Shown: piece after piece, positions 1-8,315 of the stretch | How positions within the stretch are numbered: the stretch's first letter is position 1 | How the letters are laid out: each line of letters begins with the position of its first letter | From: F23-D06 sp045116675 | GTDB lineage: Bacteria > Bacteroidota > Bacteroidia > Bacteroidales > WCHB1-69 | Direction: 5' to 3' | Length of the DNA stretch: 33,574 nt | Assembly (NCBI GenBank): GCA_045116675.1 | Contig: JBGUMF010000096.1 | Location: 1 to 33,574, forward strand | Translations under genes and position numbers: made by a program | Notes under the pieces: model-generated | The model's database searches: none | Seen by the model: the letters and a program-made list of their open reading frames with translations, nothing else | Told to the model about the DNA's origin: nothing

Positions 1-3000
1 ATATACATCACTCGAAGAAGTCCAAAAATAAGCACTTTCGCCGAATACTCTATTGTCAATGCCTGCCGGGAAGGCGGAGAAGCCCGATGTGTTGTTTTCT
101 TCGGGTGTGCAGACCCAACAGCCAACCCATCCTCTTTTCGATGCGAGAGCTTTAGCGGTGCAGGGTGTGCTGTTGTTGTTGCATGTGAAGGTGTTATGGT
201 TACTTACATATTGTTCCATAGATGACCATTCTGCATGGCTTGGTACATGCCATCCATTGGGACATACCCCTTGAATGGGGGTCGCGTTAGTGCTGATTCC
301 ACGGTGCATCGCTGTAGGCCAGTCGTACATATATCCATAGACAGGAACATTGATTATAGAATCGTTTGGATAATAACGGTGATAAGGGGCGTTACTGGAA
401 GTGTTTCCCAAGGGAATGGATATGCCGTCTGAATAACGGGTGGCGCGCATATTCTCTTTCGTCCAGCACTGATCACCAATCTGTACGGTATTATAGGTGT
501 TGCCGTCAATATCTGTTACGGTAGCAATTCCGGGGCAGGACTGGATTCCCGCTTCTTTTGTGGTGAAACTGACTTCATTTCCATACAGTGTATCTCCATT
601 GATGGTGACAAAAGCCCGTACGCAATAGGCGTTGCCAGGGGAGAGATTTGTCATATTGCAGGTGAAGTGGGTTAACGTGTCCGTACTCAAGAGGATATTG
701 TTATCCACGGATGGGTTGGGTGTTGTGCTCCAGCATATTCCCCAGTCAGAAACTCCGAAGTTTGTCGTGGTGTTGCCGTTGATGGGAGTCAAAAAGCCGC
801 CAGCCAGGGCTGTGGTGTCTGTGAATTGTGTGATAACATCGGTTTTAACGGATATTGTGGTGAATGTCAGATCCTCTCCGTAGCTGATGCCGAAGTTGTT
901 GACGGCGTACGCCCGCACGTGGTAGGTGGTGCCCGTTGTCAGTCCGGTCAGATGGCTTGTGAATGTTCCGAAGCCGGTACTGTCTGAGGTGAGGCTGTCG
1001 GAAATGGTGGGATAAGGCTCTGTGCTCCAGCAAATGCCCCGGGCAGTGATGGCAGGCACACCGGTGGCCAGCACTTCGCCGCCGCCCGTGGCGGTGAAGA
1101 AGGAAACATTGCTCATTGTGGTTGTTATTACCGTAGGGGTTGACAGAGTGGTGAATGAGATTTGGTTGCTGTAACCGGTGCCAAAGTTGTTGGTGGCGTA
1201 TGCTCGCACATAGTAGGTAGTACCAGGAGTCAGGCCCGACAGTTGTAGGGTGCCCGTGTTTGCCGTACCTGCAATCACGCTGTCGCTTAGGGTAGGATTG
1301 GGTGTGGTGCTGTAGCAAATGCCCCTGCCCGACACGCTCACACCACCATTGAAAACGAGATGATAAGAGCATGAAGCAGTGAGACTCAGAATGTTGGTGA
1401 TAGTATCAAGGGCTATTGTAGGTATGGCTTTGGTGGTGAAGTTGCGTTGTACGCCATAGGAGGTTCCACCTCCGTTGGTGGCGAAGGCCCGCACGTAATA
1501 TTTGGTGTTTGGAACCAATCCCGTCATCACGCAGGTGAAATTCGGTTGGGCGGCGGAATCTGTGATAACAAAATCGTTGACGGTAGGATTCTGAGAAGTG
1601 CTCCAGCAAATACCGGTGGCCAGTAGCGTTGCGCCGCCATTGGAGGTGACATAGCCGCCACAGGTGGCCGAACTGTCTGTGATATTGGTTATGGCATTGG
1701 TAGAAATAGAGGGTGCTCTCAGTGTGGTAAAGACGATTTGGTCGCCGTAATTGATACCTGCACTATTGATGGCGTAGGCACGCACATAGTAAGCGGTGTT
1801 GGGAACCAGTCCTGTCAGGTGGCTCGTGAATACTCCGAAGCCGGTACTGTCGGAGGTGTGGTTGTCGTCAATGGTGGGTTGGGATGATGTGCTCCAACAA
1901 ATGCCCCGAGCCGTAATGGCGGGCACGCCGGTGTTCAGCACTTCGCCGCCGCTCGTGGCGGTGAAGAAGTCAATATCGGTCACTGCCGCCGTCGTCAGTG
2001 TGGGAATGCTCAGTGTGGTGAAGGAGATAATGTTGCTATAACCGGTGCCGATTCCATTGGTGGCGTAGGCCCGTACGTAGTAGGTGGTGCCAGCTGCCAG
2101 ACCCGTTAACTGGATGATTCCATTGCTTGTACCCGCAATTACGTTGTCCTGGAGAGTGGGATTCGGTGTGGTACTATAGCAAATCCCCTTTGCGGTTACC
2201 GTCATGTTTCCTCCAAATGTGACATGATAGGTGCAGGATGCAGTGTGATTTGTGATGTTGGTGGCAGAATCAAGGGTTATGATGGGTATGGTTTTGGTGG
2301 TGAAGTTACGTTGTGGACCATAGGTGGTGCCACCTCCGTTGGTGGCAAAGGCCCGCACGTAATACTTGGTGTTTGGAATCAAACCAGTCATGTCGCAATT
2401 GAAGTCGGATTGGTTGGATGTGTCTGTGGCAACAAAGTCGTTGATGGTGGGACTCGTAGCCGTACTCCAACAGATGCCCTTGGCCAGCAGTACGCCACCA
2501 CCGTCGGAGGTGACAGTGCCGCCACATGTGGCCGTACTGTCTAAAATGTTGGTGACATTTTTGGTGGTTACTGTCGGAACGTTCAAAGTGGTGAAGGTCA
2601 CCTGTTCGCCATAACCGGTGCCGGAGCTGTTGGTGGCGTAAGCCCGCACGTAATAAGTGGTGTGTGTGGTCAAATCCGTCAGTTGGCTGACGAACGTTCC
2701 GATGCCGCTGCTGTCGGAGGTGTGACTGTTAGCGATGGTGGGGTTGGATGATGTGCTCCAACAAATGCCCCGAGCCGTAATGGCAGGCACGCCGGTGTTC
2801 AGCACTTCGCCGCCGCCCGTGGCTGTGAAAAATCCGATGTCGGTCACTGCCGCTGTAGTCAGCGTGGGGATGGTCAGTGTGGTAAATGAAATCTGGGCAC
2901 TATAGACTGTGCCAATGGCATTGGTGGCGTAGGCCCTCACGTAGTAGGTGGTGCCGGGTGTCAGGCCTGACAGTTGTAGGGTGCCCGTGTTTGCCGTCCC

Positions 3001-6000
3001 AGCAATCACACTGTCGTTTAGGGTGGGGTTGGGGGTGGTGCTGTAGCAAATACCGCGGTCAGTAATTATCAGATTGCCGGAGAAGGTAACATAATAGGAA
3101 CAGGAGGCAGTAAGGCTCAAGATGTTGCTGGCCGGGTCCAGAGTTACGGAGGGTAAGGATTTTGTGTTGAAGAATATTTGTTCCCCGTAGGCCATGCCAA
3201 TGCTGTTAGTTGCATAAGCTCGCACGTAGTACTTTGTGTTAGGAATCAGCCCTGTCAGCTGGCTTGAAAATGTACCGATGCCGGAACCGTCGGAGGTGTG
3301 GTTGTCTGCGATAGTCGGATTGGGAGAGGTACTCCAACAGATGCCTCGGGATGTCACGGGTGATCCTCCGTCAGAGGATATGACTCCGCCGCAAGTGGCT
3401 GTGCTGTCCCAGATGTTGTTTGCGTTTTGGGTGGTCACGGTGGGGATTGCAAGAGTGGAGAAGGTCATGGAAGCCCCGTAAACGGTTCCTGCTGCATTGG
3501 TGGCATACGCTCGCACATAGTAGGTGGTGCCGGGGATTAGCCCGGTCATTTGTCCGGTGAAAGTCCCTAACCCGGCCCCGCAGGCGATATGATTGTCTCC
3601 TATGGTCGGATACGCAAGGGTGTTCCAGCATAGGCCTCTTTCCGTCACGGGTGCGCCGCCGGTGCTTGTCACCTCACCGCCGCATACGGCTGAGGAGTCT
3701 GCCACATTGGTTACAGCGGAGGTGGTCACCTTCGGCGTTTTCGCCAGGATGCATCGTACGGACATGCCGTGGGCTTTGTCGCCATACGGGTTGCGCTCCA
3801 CAAATCCATTGTCGTGGTACAGGGAACGGTAATAGGCGTAGTCGTTGTTGTAGGAGGTGGCGGTCCAGAATCGGGCCGTTGTCCCGAACGGTATGGGTGT
3901 GCCGTTGGTATAGCCTACAGGCAGGGTGGAGAAATTGCTGATGTTGTTCAGCGAAAGGTCTGATCCCACGGCGCAGGGGGTGCTGGAAGAGGACCAGAAG
4001 GTGTCGATGGCCATGGCTTTGGCGATATTGTTCGGGTTGTCTCCACACACGCAGGTGTCCAGCCTGCCAAGGAAGTCCGTCAGTTGGGCCCATTCCGAGT
4101 CGGAGGGCAGATGCCAGCCTTCGGGGCATACGCTTTCGGCTGCCTTCCAATTGTAAAGGTATCCGTAGATGCCGCTGCTGTCAGATGCGGATGGTGTATA
4201 GTAGTGTGCGGTGCCCGCATCTGTCCCGTTGCCGGGGAGGAGGGCGGTGCCGCTGGCGGTATGGGTGGTGCGCAGGTTCTCCCGCATCCAGCATTGTCCG
4301 CCGATGGCTACCGTGCCATACACGTTGCCATCATAATCGGTGACGGAGGCTGCCTGCGGACAGGGTGTTTCCGACACTACTGTTTCGGAGAGGAATACGG
4401 GAGTATTTGGGGTCAGGGCCAATTCCCATTCGCAGATGTAGCCGTTGTCGCTGCTCCATGCGTCAATCACCTGAATGCTCCAAGTGCCGTTAAGGGGACA
4501 CCCGATAAGGTTGGCGAAAGATTCGTCGGGATGATACACGTTGGTCATGTTGGCCATGTTGGTGGAATCAACGTAATTAGATGATGATCCAGAACTTGAA
4601 CCACCATGGGGATTGTCAACATTGTCCAGATGGTTGCAGTTTTCATACACGTGGCCTTGTCCACAGGCGTATTGGTGGCCTTGGGTGGTGGCGTTTGACC
4701 AGCAGTAGTTCCAGCATTCACCGATTGGGCTCCCATCACCGTTGCAACTTCCATATCCGTCAGGTTCGTAGTACAAGCCAAAGTGCGCACCAGCAACAGC
4801 TGAGTTTCCGCTCCACCCCTGTGCGGTTGCAGGTACGGCTGAGGCACAGTTGCCGTTAATGCCAGACGCATTTTTTTTCAGTAGTGACACGCGTTGTTGG
4901 TTTGGGCAGGTTATATTGATCCAGAGATCGCCAATCCAGGAATGTTCCATTTTGAGGCGGACATAACGGATATCTTCGATGCTTTGGATTATACTTCCTG
5001 CCGGTTGATTTGTGATGTTGATAGATGATGTTCGACCGCAGTTGCCATCGCAAACCACTCCATCAGGAATGAACGTGGTGTCTGTGTTGGTGTATTTGAT
5101 GTTTTTCATGAAGGTGTATTCGGCACCATAGATTGTGGTGGCGGCTGTGGTGGCGTAAGCTCTGACGTACCAGATTAAGGAGGGGTCCAAGTCGGTGATC
5201 GTGCTGTTAAAAGACCCTGTGCCGGTGCCGCTTTGAATAGTGTAATTGTCTGTGGTAGGGTAGTGTGTTGTGCTATAACAGAACCCCCGGTCAACGATGG
5301 GTTGGCCGGACTGTACCGAACCATAGCAACTCAGGGTCCCGTCGCTGTGGAGAAATAGGGAATCGGTAGTCACACGGGTGCTTCCTGATGCGAAGTCGAA
5401 CACCAGTGCGATGTTTTCGCTTACATACTGGGCTTGGGTCACCACACTGCTCTGCAACGCGATCCCGTTCACAGCGGTGTGCCCGACATATTGCATTTCG
5501 TCGCCCAATTCAAAGTCATGGGTGGAGGTGCTTTTCAAATCCACCTTTGCCGACTTCCCCGTGTTGCTTTCCGCCCTGATTCGGTCTGTGCCCGCATGGC
5601 CCCTGTTGACCATTTTCAAACTGCGGGTGCCGGACGGGGTGATGACCGACAGCACGTACACTTGGGGAGTGGTGAGGGAGATTTCAAAGATATTGTCCCC
5701 TCGGGTGAGAACTCCCGTGAATGTGGCACATTTTTTTCCGTTAATATCAGCCAAAAACATCGTTACGGTTTCATTTTGGAAAGATGGAATGTTGACTCGT
5801 GTCTTCCCATCAAAGGGGTTGGGCATCACTTGCATTGTCGCTTCCTGCCGGTAATCCTCCACACCAACGCCTATTTCCAGGGTATAGACGGTGTCAGGGA
5901 ACAGGATAGTCTCCGACCAGCCTCGTGTCAGGTTCTCAATGGCAATGCTGTTGATTCTAACATAATTATTGTGCTGGTCAACACCGGTAAACAGCAACTC

Positions 6001-6093
6001 TATGGTGTTTTGTGCGTTTGAAACCTGACAGCAGACAATTGATAAGAGAAAGAAGAAAATGATGTTTCCAAATGAAATGCGGTTTTTGTTCAT
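1..6093 (-). CDS. Giant modular secreted protein with FN3-like repeats, P/homoB-like domain and two FISUMP domains (C-terminus off the window)
   Basis: The frame is open from the ATG at 6093 to the left edge: 2031 codons and no stop, so the C-terminus is missing. Residues 1-27 are a signal peptide (hydrophobic IIFFFLLSIVCC, cleavage near SNA/QN). Residues 87-160 resemble a T9SS type A sorting domain (VMPNPF start, then a 'LADINGKK' strand and 'YVLSV...G...LKMVN'), which normally sits at the C-terminus. Then come one FN3-like repeat (240-326), a P/homoB-like proprotein-convertase domain with a Cys-rich and Ser-rich insert (about 333-563), a FISUMP domain (576-783), eleven FN3-like repeats carrying the RGICWST/RGICYST signature (785-1850) and a second, partial FISUMP domain from 1853. 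Inferred role: cell-surface or secreted binding protein; no catalytic residues recognised. A TATATTTG box lies 66 bases upstream of the start. Confidence is high for the gene and low for its function. Confidence 0.9.
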   Translation of the reverse strand, partial: MNKNRISFGNIIFFFLLSIVCCQVSNAQNTIELLFTGVDQHNNYVRINSIAIENLTRGWSETILFPDTVYTLEIGVGVEDYRQEATMQVMPNPFDGKTRVNIPSFQNETVTMFLADINGKKCATFTGVLTRGDNIFEISLTTPQVYVLSVITPSGTRSLKMVNRGHAGTDRIRAESNTGKSAKVDLKSTSTHDFELGDEMQYVGHTAVNGIALQSSVVTQAQYVSENIALVFDFASGSTRVTTDSLFLHSDGTLSCYGSVQSGQPIVDRGFCYSTTHYPTTDNYTIQSGTGTGSFNSTITDLDPSLIWYVRAYATTAATTIYGAEYTFMKNIKYTNTDTTFIPDGVVCDGNCGRTSSINITNQPAGSIIQSIEDIRYVRLKMEHSWIGDLWINITCPNQQRVSLLKKNASGINGNCASAVPATAQGWSGNSAVAGAHFGLYYEPDGYGSCNGDGSPIGECWNYCWSNATTQGHQYACGQGHVYENCNHLDNVDNPHGGSSSGSSSNYVDSTNMANMTNVYHPDESFANLIGCPLNGTWSIQVIDAWSSDNGYICEWELALTPNTPVFLSETVVSETPCPQAASVTDYDGNVYGTVAIGGQCWMRENLRTTHTASGTALLPGNGTDAGTAHYYTPSASDSSGIYGYLYNWKAAESVCPEGWHLPSDSEWAQLTDFLGRLDTCVCGDNPNNIAKAMAIDTFWSSSSTPCAVGSDLSLNNISNFSTLPVGYTNGTPIPFGTTARFWTATSYNNDYAYYRSLYHDNGFVERNPYGDKAHGMSVRCILAKTPKVTTSAVTNVADSSAVCGGEVTSTGGAPVTERGLCWNTLAYPTIGDNHIACGAGLGTFTGQMTGLIPGTTYYVRAYATNAAGTVYGASMTFSTLAIPTVTTQNANNIWDSTATCGGVISSDGGSPVTSRGICWSTSPNPTIADNHTSDGSGIGTFSSQLTGLIPNTKYYVRAYATNSIGMAYGEQIFFNTKSLPSVTLDPASNILSLTASCSYYVTFSGNLIITDRGICYSTTPNPTLNDSVIAGTANTGTLQLSGLTPGTTYYVRAYATNAIGTVYSAQISFTTLTIPTLTTAAVTDIGFFTATGGGEVLNTGVPAITARGICWSTSSNPTIANSHTSDSSGIGTFVSQLTDLTTHTTYYVRAYATNSSGTGYGEQVTFTTLNVPTVTTKNVTNILDSTATCGGTVTSDGGGVLLAKGICWSTATSPTINDFVATDTSNQSDFNCDMTGLIPNTKYYVRAFATNGGGTTYGPQRNFTTKTIPIITLDSATNITNHTASCTYHVTFGGNMTVTAKGICYSTTPNPTLQDNVIAGTSNGIIQLTGLAAGTTYYVRAYATNGIGTGYSNIISFTTLSIPTLTTAAVTDIDFFTATSGGEVLNTGVPAITARGICWSTSSQPTIDDNHTSDSTGFGVFTSHLTGLVPNTAYYVRAYAINSAGINYGDQIVFTTLRAPSISTNAITNITDSSATCGGYVTSNGGATLLATGICWSTSQNPTVNDFVITDSAAQPNFTCVMTGLVPNTKYYVRAFATNGGGTSYGVQRNFTTKAIPTIALDTITNILSLTASCSYHLVFNGGVSVSGRGICYSTTPNPTLSDSVIAGTANTGTLQLSGLTPGTTYYVRAYATNNFGTGYSNQISFTTLSTPTVITTTMSNVSFFTATGGGEVLATGVPAITARGICWSTEPYPTISDSLTSDSTGFGTFTSHLTGLTTGTTYHVRAYAVNNFGISYGEDLTFTTISVKTDVITQFTDTTALAGGFLTPINGNTTTNFGVSDWGICWSTTPNPSVDNNILLSTDTLTHFTCNMTNLSPGNAYCVRAFVTINGDTLYGNEVSFTTKEAGIQSCPGIATVTDIDGNTYNTVQIGDQCWTKENMRATRYSDGISIPLGNTSSNAPYHRYYPNDSIINVPVYGYMYDWPTAMHRGISTNATPIQGVCPNGWHVPSHAEWSSMEQYVSNHNTFTCNNNSTPCTAKALASKRGWVGCWVCTPEENNTSGFSAFPAGIDNRVFGESAYFWTSSSDVY
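855..3448 (-). repeat. Three tandem copies of an ~865-bp super-repeat, each of three FN3-like modules
   Basis: Inside the left giant gene the ~96-residue FN3-like repeats follow a strict B-C-A order three times. Type B has 'D-S-T/S-A-T-C-G-G', type C has 'TASCSYY/TYH' and RGICYST, and type A has 'FFTAT-GGGEVL' and RGICWST. Units run about 3448-2583, 2582-1717 and 1716-855. As a ruler, the 19-mer gcacgccggtgttcagcac starts at 2787 and 1923, and its variant at 1056, giving spacings of 864 and 867 bases. Units keep the reading frame. This points to duplication of whole three-module blocks rather than of single repeats. Confidence 0.85.
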
Positions 6094-6158
6094 ATAGGGT
6101 GAAATTAAGGGAGTTATATTATAAAATGATTCAAAATCAACGTTAGGATTAAACGTTG

Positions 6159-6166
6159 CAAATATA
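6159..6166 (-). promoter_or_regulatory. Bacteroidota -7 box (TATATTTG) for the left giant gene
   Basis: The minus strand reads TATATTTG, matching the Bacteroidota sigma-ABfr -7 consensus TAnnTTTG. It lies 66 bases before the ATG at 6093 and predicts a leader of about 60 bases. No clear TTTG -33 box is seen at the usual distance. Confidence 0.45.
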
Positions 6167-6209
6167 GCATTTTTCAGGCAGATTATTGGGTCTGCATTTG
6201 CAAAATGAT

Positions 6210-6217
6210 TACTTTTG
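6210..6217 (+). promoter_or_regulatory. Bacteroidota -7 box (TACTTTTG) for the small membrane protein
   Basis: TACTTTTG matches TAnnTTTG, with TTGG at 6186-6189 as a possible -33 element 20 bases upstream. The predicted transcription start falls at or just after the first in-frame ATG (6222), so translation may begin at the ATGs at 6228 or 6231. Confidence 0.4.
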
Positions 6218-6221
6218 CCGC

Positions 6222-6629
6222 ATGAAAATGATGTTTCGTAACAGCTTCATATTCGCACTGTTGTTTCTATGGCAACTGCCGCAGAATCTGGTGGCGCTGC
6301 TCATCATGCCTTTTCTGGGCCGGCTGACCTTTGTGGACTACCGGCACTACTGCTTCGGCTTCGCCGGAAAACGCTTCCCGAAGAACGCCAGCGGCATCTC
6401 GCTGGGCAGTTTTGCCTTCTTCCATCCCGAATATGCGCACGACGCACACACCATCCGACATGAGATGGACGGCCACACCGTGGATTCCAAGCTGTTCGGG
6501 CCACTTTATCTGCTCATTATCGGCATACCTTCCATCCTGCATTTGGCTTTTAAAAAAGAAGGAAGCAATTATTACGATTTCTATACGGAGCGCCGTGCCA
6601 ACCGGCACGCGGGACTGCCCGCCCGGTAG
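6222..6629 (+). CDS. Small membrane-associated protein with HExxxH-like motif, unknown function
   Basis: A 135-residue protein starting MKMMFRNSF. Two hydrophobic stretches (about 8-33 and 91-110) flank a polar centre with R79-H80-E81-M82-D83-G84-H85. The distal part GPLYLLIIGIPS followed by YYDFYTERRAN resembles a family of Bacteroides hypothetical proteins that I recall as carrying an HExxH-like core and an F-Y-T-E motif; that memory is unverified. If so, H80, E81, H85 and E123 could be metal ligands, but the spacing here is HExxxH, one residue longer than the classical zincin motif. An upstream in-frame TTG at 6186 would extend the protein, but it lies ahead of the -7 box and is unlikely. 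The gene is divergent from the left giant gene and convergent with the T9SS protein (21-base gap). Function unknown. Confidence 0.75.
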   Translation: MKMMFRNSFIFALLFLWQLPQNLVALLIMPFLGRLTFVDYRHYCFGFAGKRFPKNASGISLGSFAFFHPEYAHDAHTIRHEMDGHTVDSKLFGPLYLLIIGIPSILHLAFKKEGSNYYDFYTERRANRHAGLPAR

Positions 6630-6650
6630 CGGGACGATGGCGGCGGACTG

Positions 6651-8198
6651 TCAGAGTACGGTGATGGTCCCTTTGAGCACAACCGGCTCGCTGTCCGTTT
6701 CGGTTTTGTAACGCAAGTCGTAGATATATACGCTGTTGGGCAGCAGCTTGCCGTTGCGTGTGCCGTCCCAGACGAAATCTTTGTCTTTGGACAGAAATAC
6801 AAGATTTCCCCACCGGTCAAAGATGCGGATTTCAAACTCTATCATCTGGGGCTTCACGATGTCAGGCAGTGAAAGTCTGTCGTTGTGGCCGTCGGATAGG
6901 GTGGGAGAGATGGCGGAGGGCAGATATACGGGCACGGTACAATCGTCAATGATGAGATACAAGGTGACGGTGCTGTCGCAGCCGTCGGCGGAGATGTAGC
7001 GATGGGTATAGGCTCCCGATTGGGAATAGGTCTGTCCGTTCCAGGTATAGCGGTCGCAGGCTTGTTCGAACATTTCTCCGTTTTTGCCCGATGTGACGAG
7101 GGTTATTTCGGCCGTGTCGCATTTCCCGCCACAGCAAATCCTGTATTTCATGGTCTCAGTGCCAGTGAAAGTGGGGTCGAAGTTGATGGTGATGTCGGTG
7201 TTGCTCACCAGGGCATTGGCGTGTGCGGGCTGCTGAATGATTTCGGGCTGCACTGTACCGCACCAATTGTCAATGATGTCATTGTCCAATGGACGCATGG
7301 TCAGCGAGGTTCCTCGGCAGGCTGCCACCTGGTCGTCCAAGGCATCCAAGGGCACCCCCACGGTCACCGTCACGGAGTCGGTGCAGGGATACAGTGGCGA
7401 GAAACTGATGTCATCCAGGGCGAAATCGTTGCCGCCGCCCTCTTCCGTGTTTTGGTTGATGATTTTGATAATCGCCTGTGTGTTGTTCCCGCTGTTCCAG
7501 GGTTGATAGAAGCGTTCCCATGTGGCGGTTTGCGGTGGCGAGTTAAAGGTGGATCCAATGGACTGTCCGTTGATGCTGAACTGGAGACTCGCTCGGGCAC
7601 TTCCACTGGAAGTCGGGTTGGATGACAGGGTGGCCACCCAGGCTATGAAGATGTAATCTGTGTTCGGGGTTGTCTGAATGGTCTGCTGCCAAACACAGGT
7701 GTTGGGCGTGCCGGAACCGTTGACAAACATGCACTGTCCGGAACCGGAGGTGTGGTCGGTGCAGTTGTAGGTGGCAAAATGGGAATGGACGTTGGCGGAG
7801 CTTGTGTTGATGGTGTAGGAATTTGCATTGCCGATGATGGCAGTGCCCCAACCGTAGGTGGAGACAGTGTTTGAGTAGTTGTAGTCGGTGACGAACCCCG
7901 TGTTGCCGCTTTCGAAACTGCCGTTGGTTACCATGTTGTCGGATATATAGTGTCCTGTGATGTAATAGGTGGTGGCGACAGTGGGCGAAACCGTCTGAAT
8001 GCTGTCAGCGGGATTGTTGAAGGCGTTTGCCGGCAGCCACTGGTAGTCGAACAGGTTGTGCGCCCGCAGTGTGGCGGCATCGCCCATGGTGATGGTGGTG
8101 TCGTGGGTGAGCAGTACGGAATCACAGCGCGTCTGTGCGGTGAGCGTAAGGAAACCCACGATGAGTAGGAGGGTGACGGTTAATTCTTTATGTTTCAT
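6651..8198 (-). CDS. Secreted protein with gliding-motility-type (T9SS type B) C-terminal sorting domain
   Basis: A 515-residue protein. Signal peptide 1-21 (LLLIVGFLTLTA/QT). Residues 25-82 form a PKD/Ig-like module with the common 'W-L-P...TTYYITG' pattern. Residues 88-268 look like a carbohydrate-binding-type jelly-roll (starts NGSFESGN, ends FALDDISF). Residues ~285-372 are a second Ig-like module with a paired Cys cluster (RICCGGKCDTAEI). Residues ~381-421 are one 'ACDxYTWNGxTY...GCDSxVTL' repeat. Residues 424-515 are a T9SS type B domain: VYLPSAISP, IFDRWGNLVF, WDGTRNGK and a final strand ending GTITVL. Export through the type IX system to the cell surface or medium follows from that domain. 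The ligand is unknown. It is transcribed alone, divergently from the DUF819 gene. Confidence 0.92.
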   Translation of the reverse strand: MKHKELTVTLLLIVGFLTLTAQTRCDSVLLTHDTTITMGDAATLRAHNLFDYQWLPANAFNNPADSIQTVSPTVATTYYITGHYISDNMVTNGSFESGNTGFVTDYNYSNTVSTYGWGTAIIGNANSYTINTSSANVHSHFATYNCTDHTSGSGQCMFVNGSGTPNTCVWQQTIQTTPNTDYIFIAWVATLSSNPTSSGSARASLQFSINGQSIGSTFNSPPQTATWERFYQPWNSGNNTQAIIKIINQNTEEGGGNDFALDDISFSPLYPCTDSVTVTVGVPLDALDDQVAACRGTSLTMRPLDNDIIDNWCGTVQPEIIQQPAHANALVSNTDITINFDPTFTGTETMKYRICCGGKCDTAEITLVTSGKNGEMFEQACDRYTWNGQTYSQSGAYTHRYISADGCDSTVTLYLIIDDCTVPVYLPSAISPTLSDGHNDRLSLPDIVKPQMIEFEIRIFDRWGNLVFLSKDKDFVWDGTRNGKLLPNSVYIYDLRYKTETDSEPVVLKGTITVL

Positions 8199-8242
8199 TA
8201 ATAAAAAATGCCAGAATGGAATAGCCCAGACAAATCAATCGG

Positions 8243-8250
8243 CAAAAATA
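8243..8250 (-). promoter_or_regulatory. -7 box (TATTTTTG) for the T9SS type B protein gene
   Basis: The minus strand reads TATTTTTG, matching TAnnTTTG, 45 bases upstream of the ATG at 8198. It is paired divergently with the box at 8284-8291. Confidence 0.4.
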
Positions 8251-8283
8251 TTAAAAAACGGAATAGGAATGATTCGCTTTTTG

Positions 8284-8291
8284 TACTTTTG
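8284..8291 (+). promoter_or_regulatory. -7 box (TACTTTTG) that decides the DUF819 gene start
   Basis: TACTTTTG matches TAnnTTTG and predicts transcription from about 8297, giving a leader of roughly 19 bases to the ATG at 8316. It lies inside the longer frame that begins at 8208, so the upstream ATG would not be on this transcript. Confidence 0.45.
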
Positions 8292-8315
8292 CTGCCGTTT
8301 TCAAAAAACAACGCA

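Noticed and set aside
855..3448. CRISPR or non-coding tandem array
   Set aside because: The repeats are ~290 bp modules that keep an open reading frame and encode FN3-like domains; spacing and length do not fit CRISPR.
3674..4150. 158-codon minus-strand frame overlapping the first FISUMP domain
   Set aside because: It is out of frame with the giant gene and rich in Arg/His/Gln, as expected for a shadow.
5434..6021. 195-codon plus-strand frame within the left giant gene
   Set aside because: It lies opposite the signal peptide and sorting-like region of the giant gene, which has a clear signal peptide and promoter; no domain recognised.
1..6093. Region read as non-coding or a degraded pseudogene
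   Set aside because: Reading the minus strand from 6093 gives an unbroken frame to the edge with intact domains, so it is a truncated view of a whole gene.
6600..6650. Possible terminator between the small membrane protein and the T9SS gene
   Set aside because: GC-rich inverted bases (GCGGG/CCCGC) are present but inside the coding sequence and without a T-run.
7002..7625. 207-codon plus-strand frame opposite the T9SS type B gene
   Set aside because: Antisense shadow of a complete gene with signal peptide and sorting domain.
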